Positions 34,845 to 45,045 of a stretch of 64,000 nucleotides of DNA are shown piece by piece. The stretch lies in contig WNNJ02003506.1 of NCBI GenBank assembly GCA_012934845.2, positions 1 to 64,000 on the forward strand. The letters run 5' to 3'. The notes beneath the pieces were generated by a model, which saw only the letters and a program-made list of their open reading frames with translations, was not told where the DNA came from and did no database searches. This stretch comes from Pomphorhynchus laevis (lineage: Eukaryota; Acanthocephala; Palaeacanthocephala; Echinorhynchida; Pomphorhynchidae). Position 1 is the stretch's first letter; every line of letters starts with the position of its first letter. A program made the translations under genes and the position numbers.

Positions 34845-36248
34845 GATCAGTATATATGGAATATCAGTACTAGGCTCCGCTATTGGTACACCACAATATG
34901 AAGCAATGAAAGTCAGCCAATGCGTCGATGGTTGGGTCAGTCTTCTCGAAAGCTTGGCTGAAGTAGCAAATGTTGACCCTCATGTTGCATACATAGGCCT
35001 TACAAAAGCAATCCAATCGAAGTGGACATACATAACAAGAACGATAGATTGCAACACCAATCAGTTGAAAATTGTTTCTGGTCTGTTAAAGGATAAACTC
35101 TTGCCAAAAATGACAGGGTTGCCAACCGAAAATGGATGGGATACTATTTTGACATCTCCATTAAGTTTAGGCGGACTGGGAGTACATGACCCTGCAGTTA
35201 CATCCTCACTAGATTATGATTTTTCGCTAGCAATCAGCCATACATACGAGTCTGGAATTACAGGACAAGCTTTACGAAACTATCAATCGAAACTGGTTCA
35301 ATGTTTGGCAACGGGTCGCATAACTTCACTAAACTGTCGTTTGTCAGATACGATTCAAAAAATGGACACGACTGTGCGGACTGCAATAAAACATACCCAG
35401 AGAAATGGTGCGTCATCATGGCTAAGTGCCTTTCCATTGAAAAGTGAGCACTTTCATCTGTCAGCGAAAGAGTTTACGGATGCCCTATTCGCACGCTATG
35501 GTCAAACCCCGCGGGATTTGATTGGTTCCATATGTCCATGTGGTGACTTAATGACCTTGAGCCATGGACTATCTTGTCGCAAAGGTGGTCTGCCATCAAT
35601 AAGGCACGATGCGGTTCGCGACATAATTGTAAAGGAGTTAACGTCAGTTAGTCGTGACGTTGAGACTGAACCTAGACTGCAACCTGTCCCAGATACTTTG
35701 AATTTTGAAAACAACGCGACCAGTCGTGACCTGGGTGCTCGACTGGACATATCATGTCGAGGATTGGGAAATGAGAGATTCGAGCGGACGTTTTTTGACG
35801 TCAATCTATTTAGCATTTTTGCTCAATCGACCGTTTCCAAATCTGTTGACTCCGCATTCGAATATAACTCGTCCAGAAAGAATTCAAAATATTGGGAAAG
35901 AATCGAGACTGTTGAAAAGGGCAAATTTATTCCACTCATTTTTTCATCATCCGGTGGCATGGGAAAGGAGGCGAATGGGTTATTCCAGAAAATTGCTGCA
36001 GTTAAGGCTCGCCGAGGAAATGAATCGTACGCGCACATCGTGTCACGCATTAAGCGCCGTGTCGCCTTTGGGATCTCCCGTTCAGCCAGCGCGTGTCTTC
36101 GAAGCGCAAGAACAAAACCAGGATCCGTTAACAAAACCCGAAACAACGTTGTAGCCATCAGTGAGGCTGACGAGAGCAGCTAATTATTGATCTAACTTTA
36201 TTTGTTTTAGTTTTATAAATAAATTTTTCTCTTTAAAAAAATTATTAA
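34845..36248 (+). mobile_element. RT-RLE Fam2, 5'-truncated copy a
   Basis: Corresponds to 39055-40455 of the longer Fam2 copy with only a handful of differences. It begins within the RT just after motif C. The frame to 36183 is open (446 residues): GASSWLSAFPL, finger CPCG..HGLSC, IRHDAVRD, RLDISC, FFDVNLF. The tail AAATTTTTCTCTTT plus A-run is followed by TTGGACATT at 36249. Confidence 0.9.
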
Positions 36249-36257
36249 TTGGACATT

Positions 36258-36487
36258 ATTATTGATTGGAATTCAGTTGGCTCGTTCAATTTCGATGTGT
36301 ATTCGCGGTCCTCGTTCTGCTCGACATCGACCTGCAAACTCAATGAACTAAAATTTATAGTATAACTATATTTGTTTGTTTTTTTTTCAAAAAAAAATCA
36401 ATTATTAAAAAAAAATTAACTTATTAAAAAAAATTAACTTATTAAAAAAAATAAAAATAAAAAAATTAACTTATTAAAAAAAATTAA
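36258..36487 (+). mobile_element. Fam5 3'-end fragment a
   Basis: Matches the last ~110 bp of the Fam5 coding end and 3' UTR (compare 59060-59220 on the minus strand: TCGATGTGTATTCGCGGTCC, TCGACATCGACCTGCAAACT). It is followed by repeated CTTATTAAAAAAAATTAA tail units. It is framed by TTGGACATT on both sides (36249, 36488), as expected for a short insertion at the shared target. Confidence 0.85.
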
Positions 36488-36784
36488 TTGGACATTGCTT
36501 GAAGTAATAAATTTTGATTAATGTTAAAAAAAACCTCACGATAACCTCACGACAACCTCACGACAACCTCACGACAAAAAAATTATTATTATTATTAATT
36601 GGACATTGCTTGAAGTAATAAATTTTGATTAATGTTAAAAAAAACCTCACGATAACCTCACGACAACCTCACGACAACCTCACGACAACCTCACGACAAC
36701 CTCACGACAGACACACGACAACCTCACGACAAAAAAATTATTATTATAATAATAGGGTTTAAATAATAATAGGGTTCAAATAAT
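36488..36784. repeat. Target-unit array with (CCTCACGACAA)n
   Basis: Two successive units of TTGGACATTGCTTGAAG, AATAAATTTTGATTAATGTT and an A-run, then the 11-bp repeat (about 4 units at 36534-36577, about 8 at 36645-36733). It ends with AATAATAGGGTTTAAA repeats (36745-36784) at the Fam6 5' junction. Confidence 0.85.
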
Positions 36785-37735
36785 TCAAGTCAGTGATGCG
36801 ACCACATGTTCATCTCTAGAATTTGCATCGGAGAAGGGAGCGTCGAATTGGTTGACAACAAAACCAATTGAAGCAGACGGGTTCCGTTTATCCCCACACG
36901 AGTTTAGGGACGCCGTGAATGGTCGATATGGACTAACACCTACGGATGCACCTGCGCATTGTAGTTGTGGTACTGAGAATAGCACAGTTCACTCGCTCTC
37001 GTGCGGTAGAGGCGCACTCACAATCATAAGGCATAACCTAATACGTGACACACTTGCCAACCTTTTGACTGAAGTCACTCCGTGTGTCGCAATTGAGCCC
37101 GTGCTGAGTCCTATAGATCCCTCCATTCAGTTCGAGTCAGCTACAACTTCACGTGATAGTGAAGCGAGACTTGATGTCGTGTGCACAGGTCTGTTCGGAA
37201 GACGAAGCGAGCGCGTCTTTATGGACGTCGCTATATTCAATTGTCATGCTGCTTCTTATTCTGAGAGATCGCCTTCATCAGTCCACAACTATCACGAGTC
37301 GCGCAAAAACGCCCGTTACCTTGAACGTATTGTAACTGTGGAGAGGGCCCAATTCACACCGATAGTGTTTTCATCGTCTGGAGGCGTTGGTAAGACCGGA
37401 GATTGCGTTCTGAAGGCATTAGCCATGATGTTGGCCAATAAGCGCGAAATAGACTATGCGACGTGTATCGCACTTATCCGACGAAGGATAAGTTTCTCCC
37501 TTGCGCGATCAACTTCTATGTGTCTTCGCAGCCCCCGCTCTGCATTTCACCGGTTCGAGCACGGACAGCAAATCCATTCGGAGATAATTAGTCGTGGATC
37601 CGCTACGGATAGCTGAGATTTTAATGAAGTCTTAAATTTAATGTTTATATTAGGGCCCATTCGCGGGTAACTTTTTGATTGTAATTTTTAATTGTATTAT
37701 TATTGGTTTTAAGAAAATAATAATAATTAAAAAAA
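36785..37735 (+). pseudogene. RT-RLE Fam6, 3' part (endonuclease domain)
   Basis: A 5'-truncated copy with an open frame to 37616 covering GASNWL, the finger CSCGTENSTVHSLSC, IIRHNLIRDTL, RLDVVC and FMDVAIF of the R2-like RLE, and a basic C-terminus (LARSTSMCLRSPRS). The 3'-UTR stem-loop is at 37653-37672, in which the A-U pair of other families is a G-U. The endonuclease looks intact, but without an RT or CXC end the copy cannot act alone. Confidence 0.8.
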
Positions 37736-37832
37736 AATTAAAAAAAAATAATAATAGGGTTTAATAATAATATAGGGTTTCCTATATTAATATAGGAATA
37801 TATAATATAGGGTTTAACAATAATATAGGGTT
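37736..37832. repeat. TAATATAGGGTTT short repeats
   Basis: Imperfect units TAATAATAGGGTTT and CCTATATTAATATAGG at the 5' junction of Fam2. An inverted copy of the same stretch lies at 58957-59045. Confidence 0.7.
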
Positions 37833-40388
37833 TCCTCCATCCGAAAAGTCCTGGAGAGACGTCTGAAAAGCTGGTGTGAGGAGGAATATGGAGTTCTGTA
37901 CAAGGAGGCTCACTACTATCAGCGCCACCTAGCAAGCAAACGAACACAAAATTGCAAAGATTGGATACGTCGCTACCAGCAACTTCTAACATCAGGAAAG
38001 GTGACAGCTTCCACTTCTGTTTTAGAACAAAAAGCATTATCAGCCGTGTTACGCCCTGATGAAATCGTAAATGGAAGATCAGTTCTATCGAGACTTCAGG
38101 ACCTTCATCCCTCAGCGCAAATTCCGCCAAACGAAGTGTTGCTCACATCGATGCATCCAAACTCCAAAGAGCATCACGCCAGCCGCTTTTACGCCATTGA
38201 CGAGAATAGTATCCTTTCTGCGTGCGGGCGAACCAAAGGCGGTGCAGGTCCGTCAGGTCTTGATTCCACTGCCTGGCAACATATGCTAACCCATTTCGGA
38301 GTTCAATCTCAAATGTTATCACAGTCGCTGGCAAGTTTCGCAATTTGGATTGCAACCGAGCCGATCCCGCCAAAAATCTTAGAAGCGTTTACGAGCTGCA
38401 GACTGATCGCATTGAAAAAGAGCAATGGTGGTATCCGTCCAATAGGCATTTCGGACACATCTCGACGAATAATCTCAAAGGCCATCCTCACCCTTGTAAG
38501 AGATGACATACAGGATGTCGCAGGAAATGTTCAAACAGCTGCGGGTCAAAGATGTGGTGTTGAGCATGCCGTCCACAAGCTTCGATCTTTGTACAAAAAA
38601 AAACCCGATTCGTGTCTCCTTTCAATCGATGCGACTAATGCGTTCAACAAAATAAACAGACAAGCAGCTCTCCATAATCTCAAATTCATATGCCCGTCAT
38701 TATCCTGTATATTGCATAACTTATATCAAAATCCTTCAATGTTGGCTGTCGGAACCGATACTTTGCTATCTGAGGAGGGTTTTACTCAAGGCGACCCCTT
38801 CGCAATGCCATGTTTTTCTCTGGCTTCACTACCGCTAATAGACAAAATTCACCAACGCGTTCCTAACGTTCATCAGGTGTGGTATGCCGATGACGCTAAT
38901 TTTGTCGGAGACCTACCGAATATCAAGAAAGTGTGGGATGTTTTAATGAGGGAAGGTCCAAAGTATGGCTATATAGTGAATCCAAGCAAATCAAAACTGC
39001 TTTCACATCGAAGCCTCGAAATCGACCAACACCCTTCGCCCGATATAGAGATCAGTATATATGGAATATCAGTACTAGGCTCCGCTATTGGTACACCACA
39101 ATATGAAGCAATGAAAGTCAGCCAATGCGTCGATGGTTGGGTCAGTCTTCTCGAAAGCTTGGCTGAAGTAGCAAATGTTGACCCTCATGTTGCATACATA
39201 GGCCTTACAAAAGCAATCCAATCGAAGTGGACATACATAACAAGAACGATAGATTGCAACACCGATCAGTTGAAAATTGTTTCTGGTCTGTTAAAGGATA
39301 AACTCTTGCCAAAAATGACAGGGTTGCCAACCGAAAATGGATGGGATACTATTTTGACATCTCCATTAAGTTTAGGCGGACTGGGAGTACATGACCCTGC
39401 AGTTACATCCTCACTAGATTATGATTTTTCGCTAGCAATCAGCCATACATACGAGTCTGGAATTACAGGACAAGCTTTACGAAACTCTCAATCGAAACTG
39501 GTTCAATGTTTGGCAACGGGTCGCATAACTTCACTAAACTGTCGTTTGTCAGATACGATTCAAAAAATGGACACGACTGTGCGGACTGCAATAAAACATG
39601 CCCAGAGAAATGGTGCGTCATCATGGCTAAGTGCCTTTCCATTGAAAAGTGAGCACTTTCATCTGTCAGCGAAAGAGTTTACGGATGCCCTATTCGCACG
39701 CTATGGTCAAACCCCGCGGGATTTGATTGGTTCCATATGTCCATGTGGTGACTTAATGACCTTGAGCCATGGACTATCTTGTCGCAAAGGTGGTCTGCCA
39801 TCAATAAGGCACGATGCGGTTCGCGACATAATTGTAAAGGAGTTAACGTCAGTTAGTCGTGACGTTGAGACTGAACCTAGACTGCAACCTGTCCCAGATA
39901 CTTTGAATTTTGAAAACAACGCGACCAGTCGTGACCTGGGTGCTCGACTGGACATATCATGTCGAGGATTGGGAAATGAGAGATTCGAGCGGACGTTTTT
40001 TGACGTCAATCTATTTAGCATTTTTGCTCAATCGACCGTTTCCAAATCTGTTGACTCCGCATTCGAATATAACTCGTCCAGAAAGAATTCAAAATATTGG
40101 GAAAGAATCGAGACTGTTGAAAATATCAAATTTATTCCACTCATTTTTTCATCATCCGGTGGCATGGGAAAGGAGGCGAATGGGTTATTCCAGAAAATTG
40201 CTGCAGTTAAGGCTCGCCGAGGAAATGAATCGTACGCGCACATCGTGTCACGCATTAAGCGCCGTGTCGCCTTTGGGATCTCCCGTTCAGCCAGCGCGTG
40301 TCTTCGAAGCGCAAGAACAAAACCAGGATCCGTTAACAAAACCCGAAACAACGTTGTAGCCATCAGTGAGGCTGACGAGAGCAGCTAA
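37833..40388 (+). CDS. Fam2 reverse transcriptase / restriction-like endonuclease (5'-truncated)
   Basis: One open frame of over 840 codons without a native start. Counting from the GTG at 38001 as residue 1: GGAGPSGLDSTAW (80-92), RPIGISDTSRRII, motif A SIDATNAFNKINR (208-220), motif B EGFTQGDPFAM (259-269), motif C VWYADDANFVG (293-303), the conserved linker GASSWLSAFPL, a C-x-C-x9-H-x4-C finger (580-594), RHDAVRD (603-609), then RLDISC (649) and FFDVNLF (666). The finger, RH(N/D) and D...DV pair are the layout of R2-type endonucleases. The enzyme would nick a DNA target and copy its RNA there. Reading frame intact in this copy. Confidence 0.92.
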   Translation, partial: SSIRKVLERRLKSWCEEEYGVLYKEAHYYQRHLASKRTQNCKDWIRRYQQLLTSGKVTASTSVLEQKALSAVLRPDEIVNGRSVLSRLQDLHPSAQIPPNEVLLTSMHPNSKEHHASRFYAIDENSILSACGRTKGGAGPSGLDSTAWQHMLTHFGVQSQMLSQSLASFAIWIATEPIPPKILEAFTSCRLIALKKSNGGIRPIGISDTSRRIISKAILTLVRDDIQDVAGNVQTAAGQRCGVEHAVHKLRSLYKKKPDSCLLSIDATNAFNKINRQAALHNLKFICPSLSCILHNLYQNPSMLAVGTDTLLSEEGFTQGDPFAMPCFSLASLPLIDKIHQRVPNVHQVWYADDANFVGDLPNIKKVWDVLMREGPKYGYIVNPSKSKLLSHRSLEIDQHPSPDIEISIYGISVLGSAIGTPQYEAMKVSQCVDGWVSLLESLAEVANVDPHVAYIGLTKAIQSKWTYITRTIDCNTDQLKIVSGLLKDKLLPKMTGLPTENGWDTILTSPLSLGGLGVHDPAVTSSLDYDFSLAISHTYESGITGQALRNSQSKLVQCLATGRITSLNCRLSDTIQKMDTTVRTAIKHAQRNGASSWLSAFPLKSEHFHLSAKEFTDALFARYGQTPRDLIGSICPCGDLMTLSHGLSCRKGGLPSIRHDAVRDIIVKELTSVSRDVETEPRLQPVPDTLNFENNATSRDLGARLDISCRGLGNERFERTFFDVNLFSIFAQSTVSKSVDSAFEYNSSRKNSKYWERIETVENIKFIPLIFSSSGGMGKEANGLFQKIAAVKARRGNESYAHIVSRIKRRVAFGISRSASACLRSARTKPGSVNKTRNNVVAISEADESS

Positions 40389-40455
40389 TTATTGATCTAA
40401 CTTTATTTGTTTTAGTTTTATAAATAAATTTTTCTCTTTAAAAAAAAATTATTAA
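37833..40455 (+). mobile_element. RT-RLE Fam2, longest copy
   Basis: Starts inside the coding region (SIRKVLERRLKSWCEEEYGV), so the CXC end is missing. It runs through the complete RT and RLE to a 3' UTR without the stem-loop seen in other families. It ends with an A-run and TTGGACATT at 40456. Downstream order (Fam5 fragment, target units) is the same as after copies a and b. Confidence 0.9.
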
Positions 40456-40464
40456 TTGGACATT

Positions 40465-40694
40465 ATTATTGATTGGAATTCAGTTGGCTCGTTCAATTTC
40501 GATGTGTATTCGCGGTCCTCGTTCTGCTCGACATCGACCTGCAAACTCAATGAACTAAAATTTATAGTATAACTATATTTGTTTGTTTTTTTTTCAAAAA
40601 AAAATCAATTATTAAAAAAAAATTAACTTATTAAAAAAAATTAACTTATTAAAAAAAATAAAAATAAAAAAATTAACTTATTAAAAAAAATTAA
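40465..40694 (+). mobile_element. Fam5 3'-end fragment c
   Basis: Near-identical to 36258-36487 and 58167-58396, between TTGGACATT at 40456 and 40695. Confidence 0.85.
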
Positions 40695-40932
40695 TTGGAC
40701 ATTGCTTGAAGTAATAAATTTTGATTAATGTTAAAAAAAACCTCACGATAACCTCACGACAACCTCACGACAACCTCACGACAACCTCACGACAAAAAAA
40801 TTATTATTATTAATTGGACATTGCTTGAAGTAATAAATTTTGATTAATGTTAAAAAAAACCTCACGATAACCTCACGACAACCTCACGACAACCTCACGA
40901 CAACCTCACGACAAAAAAATTATTATTATTAA
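40695..40932. repeat. Two target units with (CCTCACGACAA)5 each
   Basis: Each unit reads TTGGACATTGCTTGAAG, AATAAATTTTGATTAATGTT, A-run, five 11-bp repeats (40741-40794, 40860-40913) and AAAAAAATTATTATTATTAA. They represent unfilled versions of the site into which Fam4 has inserted. Confidence 0.9.
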
Positions 40933-40944
40933 TTGGACATTGCT
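40933..40944 (+). repeat. Left target-site copy of Fam4
   Basis: TTGGACATTGCT directly before the Fam4 5' end. The partner at 44315-44326 (TTGAACAATGCT, two substitutions) directly follows the Fam4 A-run and continues TTGAAGTAATAAATTTTG as in unfilled units. Confidence 0.85.
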
Positions 40945-43900
40945 AAGAAAATTTATAACTGTTCTAGCAAATTACAATAAAATAACATACAACTTCAAGA
41001 CTAACATCAGCCGATATTGATTCCAATACATTCCAAATCTCAAGTGATTAAACAAACAACTTTAACACACGTACAATTTCAAAGTCGTACGTCCAGGGTA
41101 CATCCCGGAGTACGCAGAATGGTTCGCGGAAAACCAACAGATGAAATACGATGTTGTAATTGCAACGGCGCAGCGGCCATTTGTCGTGGGTGTCGATGTG
41201 CGAAAAAATCAAGCCCGTGTGTGAATTGCAGAGCACCAGGCTGTCGTAATCGAATTAAAAATATATTCCCCAAATCGGAGTCTATCAATGTGAATTCTAT
41301 CCAATGTCGAAATTCTACACATACAGATCCGACTAGCATATTCAACGACCAAGTTCATTCAATAGATTCCTTATCTACATTTCGAAACAACGATGCAACA
41401 GCACGGGCAAGGGCAGTAAGTAATATAACGACACCCAATATTTCTATTGAATACATATATTATAAGGTATGTAATTGGCGCCCCAACCTCATGCAACTTC
41501 CTATATGTACGGCGAGTAACGAATTTATAGATATTCTTTCTTCTTATTACAATTTAATAGCAAATGACAAAGATGATGGCCAAATCTCATTGATGAAAGC
41601 AACGGTTTTCTCACAGTGTATCCTTCAAAAAATCCCAACGCGTAAGATCTCTTACACTAGAAAGACCATTGAACGTCGTTTAAAGAGTTGGAAAGCGGAA
41701 GACTTTATAAGTGTATATGAAGAAGCATTGATGTTGCAGACAACATCCCATTGCAATGTGAAAACTAAGAAGATTGATTGTCATAAAAACTACATTCGGC
41801 TAATGGAGAATGGATGTGTAGCTTCAGCAACCAGACTTCTAGAATTTAAAGACGATTCACCCATTCTTTCTCCCGATTCGAAAGTTGGTACAAATACTGT
41901 AATAGAGAAACTAGCAGAATTACACCTTACCCTGCTGAAATAGATCAGAGTGCTATTCTATCGGATTTTGTTGAGGGAGTAACTAGTCATCATCCAGTCA
42001 TATTTTATTCTATAGATGCAGACGAAATCATTGCAGCAGCAAGGAGAACTCAAGGTGGCGCTGGACCTTCAGGCTTAAATGCAATAATGTGGAAGAGAAT
42101 GTTAACTGGATTCGGTATCCACTCTAAGAAGTTGGCAACATCACTAGCGGAATTTGCAATACGATTAGCTTCGGAGCATATCAATCCTAACAGTTTACGT
42201 GCGTTTGTAGCGAGTAGACTTATAGCTTTAAAAAAGACTGCAGGTATACGATCAATTGGCGTGGGACAAGTGGAACGACGGATAATTAGCAAAGTCGTTT
42301 TAGGAAAAATTAGAGGACATATTCAGGATGTAATGGGAACTGTGCAATTGTGCGCATCACAGAGAAGCGGAATAGAATTCGCTGTTCATTCCTTATCAGA
42401 TTCCTTTCACTCTCGGGTTGACTTTGGCTTACTGGCCGTTGATGCAACAAACGCTTTTAATTCCGTAAATCGACGTCTAACATTAGCAAACATAAAATTC
42501 ATTTGTCCGTCTCTTGAAACAATACTAGTGAACTTATACATAAAATCATCAACAATGTTTACTGGTAGTGATCCGATATTTTCAAAAGAGGGTTTCACTC
42601 AAGGTGACCCTTTGGCCATGGCTGCATTTGCCGTTTCGACTCTACCACTCATCCTTCATATTCAAAAATGTTTACCATCCGTGATTCAACGATGGTACGC
42701 AGACGATGCAAATTTTGTCGGTCCTAGCGATGATTTATATAAAGCCTGGGAAATACTAAAAACAATAGGCCCAAAATTTGGCTATTACGTTAATCCACTA
42801 AAGACACAGCTGCTAATACACAAGGAACATGAATTCGACACTAGCAACTTCTCTGACTGTAAAATAAGTGAGCGTGCTATCGAAGTACTCGGAACTCCCA
42901 TTGGAGCAGAAGCTGATGTTTTGGATATTATAAAAACCAGGGTAACATCCTGGGCATCCACACTTGAAAGATTAGTTGAAGTTAGTAAAATTGATCGACA
43001 AACTGCTTATTCCGGGTTAATACACTCTGTGCAATGGAAATGGATATATACTTACAGAACAGTACCAATGTGCACGGATGTCACTAGATGTCTTAAAAAC
43101 CTATTGTATAGCGGTTTTATTGAGTCAATCACACAAGCGAAAATTGAACAAGCACATAAAGAATTATTAACTCTACCGTTCAAATTAGGGGGCATTGGGT
43201 TAGTTGATCCGGAATACATCGCTGACTTGGAGTACGATTATTCTCGTAGAATGTACGAAACCTATCGAGACGGATATACGGGAGAAAACCTGAGGGATGT
43301 TCAAACTCAAACAGCTAGAAATATTTCATACATGAGATTAAATGTAGCCAAATCGAGGAAAGAATTAATACTAAAATCTCTACCATCGGATTACTTTAAG
43401 ATATTGGCACATGCTAGTTACAAGGGAGCTTCATCGTGGCTATCTTCCCTACCTCTACGTCACGAGGGGTTTCGGCTTACAAACAATGAGTTTAGCGATG
43501 CATTAGCAGGTCGCTATGGATGGTCTTTGCGAGCATTAGAAAATAAAAAATTCATATGTTCTTCAGAAATGATTATCAATCATGCATTTTCGTGCAAGAC
43601 CGGAGCGCTACCATCTATCAGGCATAATGAAGTAAGAGATATATTTTCTCATCTCTTAAGCGGGATATGCAGTGGCGTGGAGGTTGAACCAGTATTAGCA
43701 ACCGTTCCATCTGATTATCGTTTTAACAACAATAGCACAAGCATATCGAAAGAAGCGCGTCTGGATGTTGTATGTAGTGGACTATTCGGAAGCCGGTTTG
43801 AGCGGACATTTTTGGATGTCGCAATATTTAATGTACATGCTCCCTCTAACTCCCGAACTGAGTGTAAGGCTGACTTTGAATACCATGAAAAACGAAAAAT

Positions 43901-44314
43901 TTCGAAGTATGGAGAGCGAATTTTAAGTTTAGAACAGGCGCATTTCAGTCCGTTAATTTTTTCGTCTTCAGGAGGATCAAGTCAGGAATCTAATAGGATA
44001 ATGAAGCAAATAGCGTCAAAATTAAGCTCAAAACGCGAACTCCCATATCCTCAAATAATAAAAAATATACGAGAGAAAATTTCATTTGCCTTAGCTCGTG
44101 CTGCATCTGCCTGTTTAAGAGCGCCACGCTCTACATATGGAAAACCTATTCACGATCATTTTCGATCAACAGAAGAGATGTCACGAAAGCCGGAAGATTC
44201 GAATTAAAGAGAAATAACTTAGCTTATGATTGGATTTTTGAATTCTTTAGTTCTTTACTTTTGGACACATTCTTGTATGTTTTACGAAAAAAAAATTTTT
44301 TCTTTAAAAAAAAA
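40945..44314 (+). mobile_element. RT-RLE retrotransposon Fam4, full length
   Basis: A complete element with a 5' end starting AAGAAAATTTATAACTGTTC, a 170-nt leader, the CXC-RT-RLE coding region (41119-44207), a 3' UTR with a diverged stem-loop candidate near 44254, and a poly(A)-like tail. It is bounded by a 12-bp target duplication. This is the clearest single insertion in the array. Confidence 0.9.
41119..44207 (+). pseudogene. Fam4 CXC-RT-RLE protein, one frameshift
   Basis: The ATG at 41119 (MVRGKP) opens the cysteine cluster CCNCNGAAAICRGCRCAKKS and CVNCRAPGCRN, followed by the pre-RT helix-rich region (NWRPNLMQLPIC, TIERRLKSW). A 1-nt frameshift near 41926 separates it from the frame ending at 44207, which holds GGAGPSGLNA, AVDATNAFNSVNR, EGFTQGDPLAM, RWYADDANFVG, GASSWLSSLPL, a finger missing one usual Cys (FICSSEMIINHAFSC), IRHNEVRD, RLDVVC and FLDVAIF. 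The start was chosen because MxRGKP begins the protein in four families. Otherwise intact, hence a fairly recent insertion. Confidence 0.9.
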
Positions 44315-44446
44315 TTGAACAATGCTTGAAGTAATAAATTTTGATTAATGTTAAAAAAAACCTCACGATAACTTCACGACAACCTCACGACAACCTCACG
44401 ACAACCTCACGACAACCACACGACAACCTCACGACAACATCACGGG
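44315..44446. repeat. Target unit with (CCTCACGACAA)8
   Basis: Right target copy of Fam4, then the standard unit and about eight 11-bp repeats (44361-44446). The last repeat fuses at CATCACGG to a Fam3 fragment. Confidence 0.85.
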
Positions 44447-45000
44447 ACAGAGAGGCAAGATCAGACATAAGATGTACTGGCCTCTTCGGGAATCTGACGG
44501 AGTGGTCCTTTATGGACGTATGCGTTTTCAACAACCTAGCGCCGTCTTATTCCTTGGATACAATGAAGGATCCCTTCAAGTACCATGAAAATCGGAAGCA
44601 GGCAAAATATACAGAGCGGATTGCGAAAATAGAAAATGCTTCGTTTCACCCGTTGATTTTCTCAACTGTTGGTGGTATTGGAAAGATAGCGGACTCGATA
44701 CTTAAGCGCATATCTTCACTTAAAGCGAGCAACAACAACCTTTCATATCCCGATTTGATCCGTCAAGAAAGAGCCAGGATTTCACTCCTTATTATAAAAT
44801 CCACATCGATGGCTATGCGAAACAGGTATCAAGAACCAGGAACTCTAATTCACGAAAAGGACGTACAACTCTAAGTCGATTTGTACGATCAACTCCCTTT
44901 GAACTAAAAAATCAGATTTTGAATTGCCATTTTGGACCCATTAGAGGGTAACCTTTAAGCTGTCTTATTTTTGAATAATTTATATTATTTCGAAAAAAAA
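44447..45000 (+). pseudogene. Fam3 3' fragment
   Basis: Corresponds to 47789-48340 with few changes: it begins inside the RLE (SRDREARSDIRCTGLFGNL), runs through FMDVCVF to the stop at 44872-44874, and has the stem-loop at 44934-44953. The upstream 11-bp repeat is in frame with it, giving a chimeric frame of RQPHDNLTTTS repeats plus the RLE end. Confidence 0.85.
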
Positions 45001-45045
45001 TAATAATATTAATATTATTATTAATAATATTCTTATTATTGACCT

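Noticed and set aside
36534-36733. Regular short repeats that look like a CRISPR array
   Set aside because: Units are contiguous 11-mers without unique spacers, in a eukaryotic retroelement array.
37736-37832. AGGGTTT units as plant-type telomere repeats
   Set aside because: Embedded in longer AT-rich units with irregular spacing, and other content is animal-like.
35502-40363. Minus-strand frames of 104-111 codons repeated three times
   Set aside because: Antisense shadows of the Fam2 endonuclease; repeated only because Fam2 is repeated.
44254-44276. Fam4 version of the 3'-UTR stem-loop
   Set aside because: GGACACATTC then TGTATGT pairs poorly; similarity to the other families is suggestive only, so it was not counted.
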